64,000 bases of DNA, taken from Fibrella aquatilis. Lineage in GTDB: Bacteria; Bacteroidota; Bacteroidia; Cytophagales; Spirosomataceae. Position 1 is the first letter of the stretch. Every line of letters begins with the position of its first letter. Under the pieces are notes generated by a model. That model did no database searches. It worked only from the letters and a program-made list of their open reading frames with translations, and was not told the DNA's origin. The stretch spans positions 22,752-86,751 of the forward strand of contig NZ_JAFMYU010000027.1 of assembly GCF_017353255.1 (NCBI RefSeq), given 5' to 3'. Positions 41,956 through 50,457 of this stretch are shown one piece after another. The position numbers and the translations under genes were made by a program.

Positions 41956-43008
41956 ATGATGAAACTGCCTCTATCTATTTTGTTGCTGTCGGCGCTTTGG
42001 GCCGGACAGGGTTGCCAATCGAAAGCAGCCAAAGAAACCACCGCCAACGACAGTACTGCCACTATCACCACGTCGGCATCGGCCACCCCCGAGACCGACG
42101 CACCCGCCAGTACCAGCACCGCACTGCCCGACTCCATAGCTGCGGGGAAAGCACTGTCGCCCATTGATTCATTAGGGTTGATCGGACCAAAAATTACGGG
42201 AGCTATTTTGCCAGGTAAGCGTATTCTGGCCTTCTATGGCAACCCACACTCAAAGAAAATGGGTGTTCTGGGCGAGTACCCTAAAGATGATATGCTCCGC
42301 AAGCTCGACCAGCAGGCCATTCCCTGGATTGAACAGGATTCGGCCAAAACGCCAATCCAAAAAGCCCTGCACTTGGTGGCAATCTCGGCGCAAGGTGCGC
42401 CCGGCAAGAATGGTCATTACAGCATGCGCATGTCTGACAAAACGATTCGGAAAGTGATCCGCTGGGCTGCCGAACACAATGCTATCTGTTTCCTCGATAT
42501 TCAGGTGGGGCTGGCTCCGCTTGGTCCCGAAATGGAATTTCTGAAACCATACATCGAATTACCTTACGTTCACCTGGGCATTGACCCCGAATTTTCGATG
42601 AAAACTGGTGCCCGGCCCGGCTCGAAAATAGGTACGTATGATGCCGCCGACGTTAACTCGGCGGTGCAGTTTCTGAGCCGTATTGTGAAGGATAAAAAAT
42701 TGCCACCCAAGATTTTGGTAGTACACCGGTTTACCCGCCGCATGGTAACCAACTACAAAAACATCAAGCTCGACCCCAACGTGCAGATCGTGATGCACAT
42801 GGATGGCTGGGGACCGCCTTCGCTCAAGCGTGACACCTACCACGACTACATTCAGACGGAACCTGTGCAGTATACCGGCTTTAAACTGTTCTATAAAAAC
42901 GACCTCAAAAAAGTCGACAAGAATTCAAGCTGGAAGGTACCCCACCTGATGGAGCCTAAAGAAGTGCTTTCCCTCACCCCGAAACCACTTTATATTCAGT
43001 ACCAGTAA
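41956..43008 (+). CDS. Uncharacterised lipoprotein, 350 aa
   Basis: A ~350-residue protein with a lipoprotein signal (hydrophobic stretch to WAGQGC at about residue 20) and a Thr/Ser/Ala-rich linker to about residue 70. The rest is a soluble domain with beta-alpha patterns (ICFLDIQVGLAPLG, PPKILVVHRFTRRM, VQIVMHMDGWG) resembling a TIM barrel. I do not recognise the family. Start 41956 or 41959 both give the signal peptide. Followed by a palindrome. Confidence 0.7.
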   Translation: MMKLPLSILLLSALWAGQGCQSKAAKETTANDSTATITTSASATPETDAPASTSTALPDSIAAGKALSPIDSLGLIGPKITGAILPGKRILAFYGNPHSKKMGVLGEYPKDDMLRKLDQQAIPWIEQDSAKTPIQKALHLVAISAQGAPGKNGHYSMRMSDKTIRKVIRWAAEHNAICFLDIQVGLAPLGPEMEFLKPYIELPYVHLGIDPEFSMKTGARPGSKIGTYDAADVNSAVQFLSRIVKDKKLPPKILVVHRFTRRMVTNYKNIKLDPNVQIVMHMDGWGPPSLKRDTYHDYIQTEPVQYTGFKLFYKNDLKKVDKNSSWKVPHLMEPKEVLSLTPKPLYIQYQ

Positions 43009-43009
43009 T

Positions 43010-43102
43010 GATTTCGGATTGGGGATTGCGGATTTTGGATTGTTGCTGACGCCAGAGCAAACCCATGCGTCAGCAACAATCCGCAATCCCCAATCCGAAA
43101 TC
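43010..43102. repeat. Long inverted repeat with one bulge
   Basis: Arm 43010-43052 pairs with 43067-43102 except for one 7-base bulge (a repeated TTGGATT word); the apex is TTGCTGACGC/GCGTCAGCAA. More of the same GGATT words continue to 43130. It lies between two convergent genes. Confidence 0.92.
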
Positions 43103-43130
43103 AAAGTATCCCCAATCCAAAATCCCTTCA

Positions 43131-44003
43131 TCATTCTAGTTTTCCCCACAACTTCGCATACTCCTGCCGGTGGTGTTTCCAGCGTTTGTGCGACCAGAGC
43201 CAGTTGGCGGGGTCGTGACGGATGGTGGCGGTGAGGCGGTCGCGGTAGCGGTCAATAAGCTCGCCTTCGGGCACATCGATGTAAGGTGGCTCGGCCAGCA
43301 CCGAAAATGTAGCGGTGTAGTGGCCCCGCTTCACCCGCAGCATATCTACGTAGAGCACCGGAACCTTCAGGCTACGGGCCAGCCGCTCGATACCCGTGTA
43401 GAAGGGCGTGTCGCGGTGCAAAAAGTCTGTCCAGTAGGCCGCTTCGGGCTGGTTGGGCATCTGATCGGCCACAAGAGCAATGAGCCGGGGCACCTGCCGC
43501 CGCAGGACCAGTTCGCGGGGAAGCCGCTGCATGGGAATCATGTATGGCCCGAAACTCGACCGGATATGCCGCATCAGTCGTTCAGAAAATGGGCTGTTCA
43601 ACGGTTTATACACACTGTCGACGGTTAGTCCGTACACGCCCGCGGCCGGTGGCAACCATTCCCAATTACACTGATGGGGGGCCACCACAATGGCTGTTTG
43701 GCCACTTGCCAGCAGGTCTAAAGCTACTTCCGGATTGGTGTACACCACCCGGCGGCGCATCTCGTGGGCCGATAGTCCGGGTAGCTTCACAATCTCCACA
43801 ATCACGTCGCTGATGTTCCGGTAATACGCTTTGGCAACGCGCCACCTTGCCGATTCCGTTAGTTCAGGAAACGACTGCCGGAGGTTGTCGAGAATGACCG
43901 CCCGACGGTAGCGGATCACATGCGTCAGTATAACATAAAGCAAGTCGGCCACCCGGTAGAGGATAAAAAAGGGCAGGGCGGCCAATAGGCGAAAAGCAAT
44001 CAT
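43131..44003 (-). CDS. LpxL/HtrB-like lysophospholipid or lipid A acyltransferase
   Basis: A 290-residue membrane-associated acyltransferase with an N-terminal membrane segment. The catalytic HxxxxE/D motif is seen as HQCNWEW (about residue 110), and later RLARSLKVPVLYVD and NWLWSHKRWKHH are typical. LpxL-like enzymes add a secondary acyl chain to lipid A; in Bacteroidota some members act on other lipids (such as aminolipids), so substrate is open. Single gene between convergent palindrome and an opposite-strand gene. Confidence 0.88.
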   Translation of the reverse strand: MIAFRLLAALPFFILYRVADLLYVILTHVIRYRRAVILDNLRQSFPELTESARWRVAKAYYRNISDVIVEIVKLPGLSAHEMRRRVVYTNPEVALDLLASGQTAIVVAPHQCNWEWLPPAAGVYGLTVDSVYKPLNSPFSERLMRHIRSSFGPYMIPMQRLPRELVLRRQVPRLIALVADQMPNQPEAAYWTDFLHRDTPFYTGIERLARSLKVPVLYVDMLRVKRGHYTATFSVLAEPPYIDVPEGELIDRYRDRLTATIRHDPANWLWSHKRWKHHRQEYAKLWGKLE

Positions 44004-44107
44004 ACGGCAAAGATAAGCCGACCGGGCGGGGCATTAGCGTGTGCCACCCCAACAAGCCAGCGGGTCAACTTTGCTAACCTTCTTCCACCCGTTTCGTTTT
44101 AAGGCGT

Positions 44108-44902
44108 ATGGGCTATGTCATTGGAATACTGCTTGGCTTGCTGGCTACGGGCCTGCTCGTGTTTTTCTTCCTGAAAAAACGCCGGAAAGTGCTCGTTGAG
44201 CCGGCGGCACCACTGCCCCCCACCATGGTGGAACTGCTGGCCGAAAACGTGCCGTACTATGCCTCGCTGCCCGAAGAGAAGCAGCCGATTTTTGCCGAGC
44301 GCGTCAATCAGTTTCTGGCCAATGTGACGATTGAGGGTGTCGAAACGGAGGTATCAGAAATAGATAAAGTGCTGGTAGCCAGCAGCGCGGTCATTCCCGT
44401 ATTTGCGTTCGACGACTGGCAATACCCCAACCTGACCAACGTGGTGCTCTACGACAGCACCTTCAACGAAAAGACGTTCGAAACGGAAGGAACCGACCGC
44501 CGCACGATGGGGCTGGTGGGCACAGGCGGCGCGTTACAGAGTAGCATGGCCCTCTCTAAATCGGCATTGCTGAATGGGTTTCTGAACAAGACGAGCAAGG
44601 AAAATACCGGCATCCATGAGTTTGTCCACCTGCTCGACAAAGTCGATGGTGAGATCGACGGGGCACCGGAAATGATGATTCCTAAAGAGCACCTGCAACC
44701 GTGGCTGCGACTCATGCACGAAACCATGCAGCAGATGGAAACGGGCCGCACCGACATAAACCCCTACGGCCTCACCAACGAAGCCGAATTCTTCGCCGTT
44801 GTCTCCGAATATTTCTTCAAACGCCCCGACCTGCTCAAACAAAAGCACCCGGAACTGTTCGAGCAACTCGAACTGATTTTCAAGCAAAACCCGGTCAGAT
44901 AG
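44108..44902 (+). CDS. MtfA-like zinc metallopeptidase (M90)
   Basis: A 264-residue protein with one N-terminal membrane segment (about 5-25) and a soluble MtfA/M90 domain. The zinc site HEFVH (HExxH, about residue 166) is intact within NTGIHEFVHLLDKVDG, with the later EAEFFAVVSEYFF providing a conserved Glu region. MtfA in E. coli is a cytosolic peptidase that binds the Mlc repressor; membrane-anchored versions are common here. The stop codon overlaps the left arm of the palindrome at 44901. Confidence 0.88.
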   Translation: MGYVIGILLGLLATGLLVFFFLKKRRKVLVEPAAPLPPTMVELLAENVPYYASLPEEKQPIFAERVNQFLANVTIEGVETEVSEIDKVLVASSAVIPVFAFDDWQYPNLTNVVLYDSTFNEKTFETEGTDRRTMGLVGTGGALQSSMALSKSALLNGFLNKTSKENTGIHEFVHLLDKVDGEIDGAPEMMIPKEHLQPWLRLMHETMQQMETGRTDINPYGLTNEAEFFAVVSEYFFKRPDLLKQKHPELFEQLELIFKQNPVR

Positions 44903-44997
44903 TGGTGAGTGGTAAACGCTAAGTGGTGAGTTTGCTTCCGCCAGCGTACTGCTCTTGCGGAAGCAAACTCACCACTTAGCGTTTACCACTCACCACT
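44901..44997. repeat. Long perfect inverted repeat, 41-base arms
   Basis: Arms 44901-44941 and 44957-44997 are exact reverse complements with a 15-base loop. The apex is TTTGCTTCCGC/GCGGAAGCAAA. The left arm holds two bases of the stop codon of the MtfA-like gene, and the right arm ends four bases short of the convergent sdaA stop. Confidence 0.97.
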
Positions 44998-45000
44998 CCC

Positions 45001-46365
45001 TCAGCATTCCGTCGCGCTCAGGGCTAGCCCTGCTTCGGAGGTCTCCTTGTATTTTGTCGACATGTCGCGGCCGGTGGCTTTCATGACTTTGATGACCGCG
45101 TCGAGGGAGATTTTTTGCATACCCGGCGAACCCGACGAGGCCAGGAGGTAGGCGTTGTAAGCTTTTACGGCCCCCATCGCGTTGCGTTCGATACACGGAA
45201 TCTGTACGTAGCCGCCGATGGGGTCGCAGGTCATGCCGAGGTGGTGTTCAATGCCAATTTCGGCGGCGGCTTCGATGGCCCCGATGCCGTGTCCCGCGCA
45301 CTGCGTCAGGAACGCCGCGCCCATGGCCGAGGCCGTGCCTATTTCGCCCATGCAGCCCATTTCGGCTCCGGAAATGCTGGCATTGTGCTTCACTAGAAAC
45401 CCAATGGCCGCCGCCGCCAGCAGGCCTTCGCGCAGGGTGGTTTTGTCGTAATGAAAATGGTTTTTGGCCAGGTACGTCAGCCCCGGTATCACGCCCGACG
45501 CGCCCGACGTGGGGGCCGTTACCACAATACCCCCCGCCGCGTTTTCTTCGGAAGCTGCTAAGCAGTAGGCGTTTAGGAAAATCAGAAAGCTATCAGCCGA
45601 CTGCACCAGCGACCGTGCCTGCTGATACAAGGCCGGGGCTTTACGGCGCAGACGAATGTTGCCGGGCAGCACACCCTTATGCCTAAGGCCCCGCCGCACG
45701 GCCTTGTGCATGGCCTCGATGAGTCCATCAAGGCGGGCGTTTACTTCCTTGCGCGACAAGCCCGAAACGGCCATCTCGTTAGCCAAAAGCACCTCTGCTA
45801 AGGGCAATCCCGATGCAGTCAAGTGCGCTTTCAACTCGTTCATTGTCGAGTAGGGGTAAGGCACCGAAACGGGGTTGGCGCTGTCGTCGGGTTGGCCTTT
45901 GCGAATGATAAACCCCCCGCCGATGGAATAATATTCTTCCGACGCTATCCCGTCTGCACCATCCGTGAGGGCCAGCACCATCGTGTTGGCGTAGGGCGAA
46001 TCGTAGCGGACGCGCTCGAAATGGATAGACGCCGCGTTGACTGGAAAGATCCTGTCGGCTACCTGAACGGGGTACGTTTCGGCAGGGTCGCGGAGAAGGT
46101 TGAGCAGGGCGTCGGGGTTGGTAGTTTCGGGTTGCCAGCCCAGCAGCCCGGCCACAATGGCGCGGTCGGTGCCGTGGCCTTTGCCCGTGGCACTCAGCGA
46201 TCCGTAGAGATGAATGTGCAGTTGGGTGGCCGTGGCGAGCTGGTCAATGGGGAGAGCCGACATGCGCTGTACGAAGTCGTAGGCCGCTTTCATGGGGCCA
46301 ATGGTGTGCGAACTCGACGGGCCGGGGCCGATTTTAAACAGGTCAAAAACAGAGGTGGTGATCAT
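45001..46365 (-). CDS. sdaA: L-serine ammonia-lyase (single-chain, Fe-S type)
   Basis: A ~454-residue enzyme that deaminates L-serine to pyruvate. N-terminal FDLFKIGPGPSSSHTIGPM is the serine dehydratase beta-domain signature, and the C-terminal alpha domain holds the conserved Cys residues for a [4Fe-4S] cluster (ISGAEMGCMGEIG, HLGMTCDPIGG, QIPCIERNAMG). The frame runs far upstream but into poor sequence, so ATG 46365 (MITTS) is chosen. Full length for the class. Confidence 0.93.
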   Translation of the reverse strand: MITTSVFDLFKIGPGPSSSHTIGPMKAAYDFVQRMSALPIDQLATATQLHIHLYGSLSATGKGHGTDRAIVAGLLGWQPETTNPDALLNLLRDPAETYPVQVADRIFPVNAASIHFERVRYDSPYANTMVLALTDGADGIASEEYYSIGGGFIIRKGQPDDSANPVSVPYPYSTMNELKAHLTASGLPLAEVLLANEMAVSGLSRKEVNARLDGLIEAMHKAVRRGLRHKGVLPGNIRLRRKAPALYQQARSLVQSADSFLIFLNAYCLAASEENAAGGIVVTAPTSGASGVIPGLTYLAKNHFHYDKTTLREGLLAAAAIGFLVKHNASISGAEMGCMGEIGTASAMGAAFLTQCAGHGIGAIEAAAEIGIEHHLGMTCDPIGGYVQIPCIERNAMGAVKAYNAYLLASSGSPGMQKISLDAVIKVMKATGRDMSTKYKETSEAGLALSATEC

Positions 46366-46415
46366 TGAGGTGCGTAACGCTGATGAAGATTGCGTAAGTT
46401 GCCCTACGCTACTGT

Positions 46416-47477
46416 ATGAACGCAAGCTACCCAAATCCTGTGCGCCAACTCTCGTTTTCCTGCTGCCTTTTTCTAGTGGCCCTGTTGGCCAACTGCCAAT
46501 CGACGGTGCCCTTTGTGTATACGGGCAAAAAAATGAAGGGTGCCAACCTCGTGGCCCCGCCCCAAAAGCCCAACGACAGTACCCTGATGGCCCTCCGCGC
46601 CGATGGGGGCACCTGGGTGGCGGTGGTGCCCTATGGCTTCTGCAAAAAAGACGATCCCCACTTCTACTGGCACGGCAACCCGCCCCCCGGCGAACGGCGC
46701 ATGGGCCAATGGTGGGGCGAAACGCCTGAAGGCATCGCGGGCACGGTGGCCATGGCGCGGGCTCAGGGCCTGAAGGTGATGCTGAAACCACACGTCTGGA
46801 TGATGGGCGGCTCGCACCTCGACCTGGCCTTCGACAAGGCCGCCGACTGGCAATCGTTCGAGGCCGACTACCGGGGCTACGTGCTGGGTAACGCCCGCAT
46901 CGCCGACTCGCTCAAGATCGACCTGTTTTGTATCACTACCGAACTCGACAAGTTCTCGATGGCCCGCCCCGATTTCTGGAAAACCCTCATTGCCGATGTC
47001 AGGAAGGTGTATAAAGGCCAACTCACCTACGCCGCCAACTGGGACCGCTTCGCCCAAATCCCGTTCTGGAAGGAGCTTGATTACATCGGCGTCGACGCTT
47101 ATTTCCCCCTCGACGATGCCAAAACCCCCTCTGAAAAAGCAATGGTGCGCGGCTGGAAAAAACCAATGGCCGAACTGGCCGAGCTAAGCGGCAAGCACCA
47201 GAAACCCATTCTCTTCACCGAGTTCGGCTACCGCGCCTGCGACCACACCGCCGAAAAACCGTGGGAATCCGAAACCGATTGCCAGCCCAACCCCACCGCC
47301 CAGGCCAACGCCTACGCCGCCCTCCACGCCGCCGTATGGCCCCAACCCTGGTTCGCCGGGGGCTTCGTCTGGAAATGGCACATGAACGAACGCCACGGAC
47401 ACAGGGAACGCGACATGTTCAGCCCACAAGGCAAACCGGCGGAGGAGGTGTTAAAACAAGGCTGGGCAGCGCACTGA
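46416..47477 (+). CDS. GH113-like glycoside hydrolase lipoprotein
   Basis: A 353-residue lipoprotein (lipobox LLANC near residue 28) with a TIM-barrel domain resembling family GH113 beta-mannanases and related proteins: MKGANLVAPP, VMLKPHVWMMGG, FCITTELDKFS (candidate acid/base Glu), YIGVDAYFPL, LFTEFGY (candidate nucleophile Glu), GGFVWKWHM. It would act at the cell surface on a beta-mannan-like glycan; identity of substrate is inferred. Single gene. Confidence 0.82.
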   Translation: MNASYPNPVRQLSFSCCLFLVALLANCQSTVPFVYTGKKMKGANLVAPPQKPNDSTLMALRADGGTWVAVVPYGFCKKDDPHFYWHGNPPPGERRMGQWWGETPEGIAGTVAMARAQGLKVMLKPHVWMMGGSHLDLAFDKAADWQSFEADYRGYVLGNARIADSLKIDLFCITTELDKFSMARPDFWKTLIADVRKVYKGQLTYAANWDRFAQIPFWKELDYIGVDAYFPLDDAKTPSEKAMVRGWKKPMAELAELSGKHQKPILFTEFGYRACDHTAEKPWESETDCQPNPTAQANAYAALHAAVWPQPWFAGGFVWKWHMNERHGHRERDMFSPQGKPAEEVLKQGWAAH

Positions 47478-47648
47478 CGCTAAAAAGCAGTACGCAGATA
47501 GCTGTCTGCTTAACGTTGGAGTCATATATGTTCAGCCTTGCTGCTAACCCGCCTGTCACATGAAAGCTAGAGTGCTGAACGGCTTCTACTGTCTACTCAA
47601 TACCCACGGGTGTTAGTAGCGACGAAGGAGCTTTTACGCCCTTCTGGG

Positions 47649-47688
47649 CGTTGGGTTTCCCAACGTGGTATACACAAGTGCTGCCTGT
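47649..47688 (+). repeat. Hairpin-containing repeat, copy A
   Basis: A 40-base element starting with the palindrome CGTTGGGTTTCCCAACG and ending in TGCTGCCTGT. It is the same length as and about 75% identical to the copy at 48771, in the same orientation, and the two flank the Rpn gene. Confidence 0.7.
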
Positions 47689-47704
47689 CGCCGGTGACGC
47701 TGCG

Positions 47705-48511
47705 TTACTTATTATCTATCAGATTTTGCTCAACGTTCTTAACGAACTCAGCAGATACTCCTGCGATGTCTGCGATCTGGTCAATGGTGTGGCTACCATC
47801 CTTTAACAGATACACAACAAACTTGATCTGTTCTTTTTCCTGAGCCACTAAGTAAGCTGGGTCGCGCTCAATGCTCACAAACTTGCTGATGCTGTCCATT
47901 GTCAGGTCTTTTAGATACTTTTCCAATTTACGCAACTGCGATAATACCCGCAACTGCTTGAAGTACTTCTTCAACGGAAAATCGCCTTTCGCCGTTTCAT
48001 CAATCCGTTGAATGATTTGGCTTAGGGCTTTCTCGGTGCTATCGCCTTTGAAATCGCCGAGAATGCCTAAAACGACTTCTTCGGGCCGTGACGAACGTAG
48101 AAAAATTTGGTAGTCAAGGTCAGAGAACGTAATAAGCGAATAGTCAAACTGCATACTTGAACTGGTCAGACTTGCAGCCATCTGAGGCTTGGCAGGGCCT
48201 AAGAAAATGACAAACTGCTTTACGGGGAGATTATACTTACGAGTTAGCATGACGTAATACTCGGCCATGCGGTAGACCATTTCTGGTTCGTCGGCTACTT
48301 GAAACTCAATCTGCAAGACGTAGGTATCACCCTTCGTGTCCGTGATTTTCTTGAGCACGTCGGGCTTGCGCTCCTTTGTATGCTGCACATCATCAGGCAG
48401 TTCTTCGGATTCGACCGCCGTGATGTGGAGGATATTTTGCATCAAACTCGGAATGACGGCCTCAATGTTCTCCTTAAATATCTTATCGTACTGACTAACC
48501 TGTTTACCCAT
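47705..48511 (-). CDS. Rpn family recombination-promoting nuclease
   Basis: A 268-residue Rpn/PD-(D/E)XK nuclease-transposase family protein. The core has the usual TDTKGDTYVLQIEFQVA-type strand (here KITDTKGDTYVLQIEF, with Glu and Gln of the active site) and a long helical C-terminus. Rpn proteins from E. coli act as nucleases that promote recA-independent recombination; many are thought to be mobile. Start taken at 48511 (MGKQVSQYD); upstream extension is Ser-rich and unlikely. Bracketed by two copies of a hairpin repeat. Confidence 0.85.
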   Translation of the reverse strand: MGKQVSQYDKIFKENIEAVIPSLMQNILHITAVESEELPDDVQHTKERKPDVLKKITDTKGDTYVLQIEFQVADEPEMVYRMAEYYVMLTRKYNLPVKQFVIFLGPAKPQMAASLTSSSMQFDYSLITFSDLDYQIFLRSSRPEEVVLGILGDFKGDSTEKALSQIIQRIDETAKGDFPLKKYFKQLRVLSQLRKLEKYLKDLTMDSISKFVSIERDPAYLVAQEKEQIKFVVYLLKDGSHTIDQIADIAGVSAEFVKNVEQNLIDNK

Positions 48512-48639
48512 ACGGTAAAAGTAGCTAGAACTACTCAGAGATGGGCTGGAACTCCTATATTGTCTGTCGCCCATTCAGCTTCAATAAACCTATTTCAGGA
48601 CGAGATAACCCGGCGTACCAGTCAAGCTGTCATAATATG

Positions 48640-48675
48640 GGCGTTTGGCCTGTCGCACGGTACGTGAAATACCCA
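48640..48675 (+). repeat. Degenerate repeat fragment
   Basis: TTTGGCCTGTCGCACGG followed by ACGTGAAAT resembles the end of the repeats at 48801 and 50155. It lies in the leader side of the Rpn gene. Confidence 0.5.
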
Positions 48676-48770
48676 TCTACGCTTAAGAATGGCCTAACGC
48701 CCCTGAGTGTTGATGGATGAAGCAAGATAACCAAAACTAACATACCTGCCTAACCTTTACACACTCAGTT

Positions 48771-48832
48771 CGTTGGGTATTCCAACGTCGCGCTCAGGAA
48801 TGCTGCCTGTCCGACGAAACGTGGAAATGGAC
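48771..48832 (+). repeat. Hairpin-containing repeat, copy B
   Basis: A 40-base element (48771-48810) aligned without gaps to the copy at 47649, starting with CGTTGGGTATTCCAACG, and extended by CGACGAAACGTGGAAATGG, which is shared with 50155-50183. Confidence 0.7.
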
Positions 48833-48836
48833 TTTT

Positions 48837-50003
48837 TTAATCATCCTGTGGATCAAATTTCTCGTTATAGTCGTCACTATAATTATCAAATGAGGAGAGC
48901 GAGCCAAAACGTCCATTCTCACGCTCAACATAAAAACCTGAAGAACCATCAAGTTGAGAGCCTAATCTATGTTTATCTTCTTTGTCGGTATCATTCTCAA
49001 TATTTAGTTTTTTCGATATTTCACCTTTATATCCATTACCTGATTTAAGAAACCTTTGAAGGTTTTCTAGTCTTTGGCGAGCCTCGTCTCTTTCTAATGT
49101 TAATTGTTTTATGTAATTATTGGCAGTATTTAGATCAGCAATTAATAGGGAGTTTTTAATTGCTGAGTTCTGATTTTCTTTTTGAAACTGCTTCTGTTGT
49201 GATAATTTCTCATTCAAATCACTTACTTGATTTAGTAGCTGAACTGTGTTTTTTTCAAACCTTTTATTCAAAGAAACCTTACTCTCTTCAATCTCCTCCA
49301 TTTTATTCTTCATTAGTATGTATGTTTCAAATATCTCATCAATCTCATTCACTAAAACCTCAACAGTAATTTTGCGATTAAACTCTCTAAATAAATTATC
49401 TCTTAACAAAAGCATGAATTTACGTTGAGCGTGCATCAAAGCCTTTTCATATAGATATACTTTATATTTATCTTGGTCAAAGTTACTTTCAATAATGCGT
49501 ATTTCAGAGTTCGTTTTTTCATGCTTCTTTCTTAAGTGGGAACCATAGTTCTCTTTTTTCATAACACCTTGACAAAATTCACAGCAAATATATTCCTTGA
49601 TTTTGAATTCAATAAATTCTTCAAAATTAATCGAAACATCGAAAAGCTGACTCTCAATTTCATCAAGAAACTTGCTTCTAATTTTAGCCCTTAAATCATC
49701 AAAATAGCTTGAAATACTTATTCCATTCGTAGCATCATACTCTAAACTTAAATTATAAAAGATACTGCCAAACATTCTTCTATTATAATTCCAATAGAAA
49801 TTATCGCCGTTTGTTGGTTCAGGTAATGTATCAGTACTTAAAACCAGTTGGATATATTTTGCATGATTACCTCTTGATTTAATGAATTCTTCCTCTTTTT
49901 TAGGTAAAATAAGCCCAAAGCTTGTTTCTAATTTCCAGTTTGAATCCAAGCATGCAAAAGATTTGCTATTATTCTTGCCCCAAGAGAAGTAGTAACGTTG
50001 CAT
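48837..50003 (-). CDS. Uncharacterised C2H2 zinc-finger, coiled-coil protein
   Basis: A 388-residue protein of no family I recognise. It is markedly AT-rich compared with neighbours. Residues 1-135 form an unknown mixed domain; a C2H2 finger follows (Cys141, Cys144, His156, His161, in CCEFCQG and GSHLRKKH). Residues ~215-325 are strongly predicted coiled coil, rich in Lys, Glu, Gln and Asn. The tail (330-388) is acidic and disordered, ending in Asp residues. It has no signal peptide. Together with the Rpn gene and repeats it makes an accessory island; it could bind DNA or protein, but function is unknown. Confidence 0.7.
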   Translation of the reverse strand: MQRYYFSWGKNNSKSFACLDSNWKLETSFGLILPKKEEEFIKSRGNHAKYIQLVLSTDTLPEPTNGDNFYWNYNRRMFGSIFYNLSLEYDATNGISISSYFDDLRAKIRSKFLDEIESQLFDVSINFEEFIEFKIKEYICCEFCQGVMKKENYGSHLRKKHEKTNSEIRIIESNFDQDKYKVYLYEKALMHAQRKFMLLLRDNLFREFNRKITVEVLVNEIDEIFETYILMKNKMEEIEESKVSLNKRFEKNTVQLLNQVSDLNEKLSQQKQFQKENQNSAIKNSLLIADLNTANNYIKQLTLERDEARQRLENLQRFLKSGNGYKGEISKKLNIENDTDKEDKHRLGSQLDGSSGFYVERENGRFGSLSSFDNYSDDYNEKFDPQDD

Positions 50004-50457
50004 GGTAAACTGGTTTAAACTTACTCAGGTACGTTCCTGACGCTCAAGTTATGCTTGTCGCACGGTGCCGCAAAGCAAACACTGTCCTCACGAGGAGTTT
50101 GGCTTGTCGAACGCTGCTGTCGACACACTTAGGTGCGTTGCCTTGACTCCAGTTTGGCCTGTCGCACGAAGCGCGAAATGGAAGTAAAAAACGCTCGCAA
50201 TGAACTATTCATCCTGTCGTACGAAGCCGCCGAGCGAGCCATACATGGCCGAGGCCCAACAAGTTAATGTACGCAACTTTGCGGAACTATATTGGCTTGA
50301 TTACCAGTACAATATAGTTTCGCAGATTGCTTTTAGCGATACAGTAAAATAAATGTGTTGACAAGATCATTACTGCCACCTTCATTTTCTAGCAAATTTA
50401 TTAAACGTATCGTAGAGCAAATACCCGTTTTTGGCACGCATAGCCGCCTGATTGGGT
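50004..50457. other. 454-base noncoding gap with repeat array and inverted repeat
   Basis: Holds four degenerate repeats spaced about 50-55 bases apart at 50041-50235, described separately, and a 14-base inverted repeat with one mismatch at 50281-50323 (GAACTATATTG with CAATATAGTTT, 15-base loop). The latter might end polA transcription. No credible gene is seen. Confidence 0.6.
50041..50235 (+). repeat. Degenerate tandem-like repeat array
   Basis: The word YTGTCG with flanking CACG/ACG occurs at 50055, 50104, 50159 and 50214, spacings 49, 55 and 55. The third unit (TTTGGCCTGTCGCACG, then AAGCGCGAAATGG) is closest to the copies at 48640 and 48801. Units are too divergent for a CRISPR array. 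Confidence 0.55.

Noticed and set aside
50041..50235. CRISPR array
   Set aside because: Repeat units are short and too divergent, spacing is not constant, and no cas genes are near.
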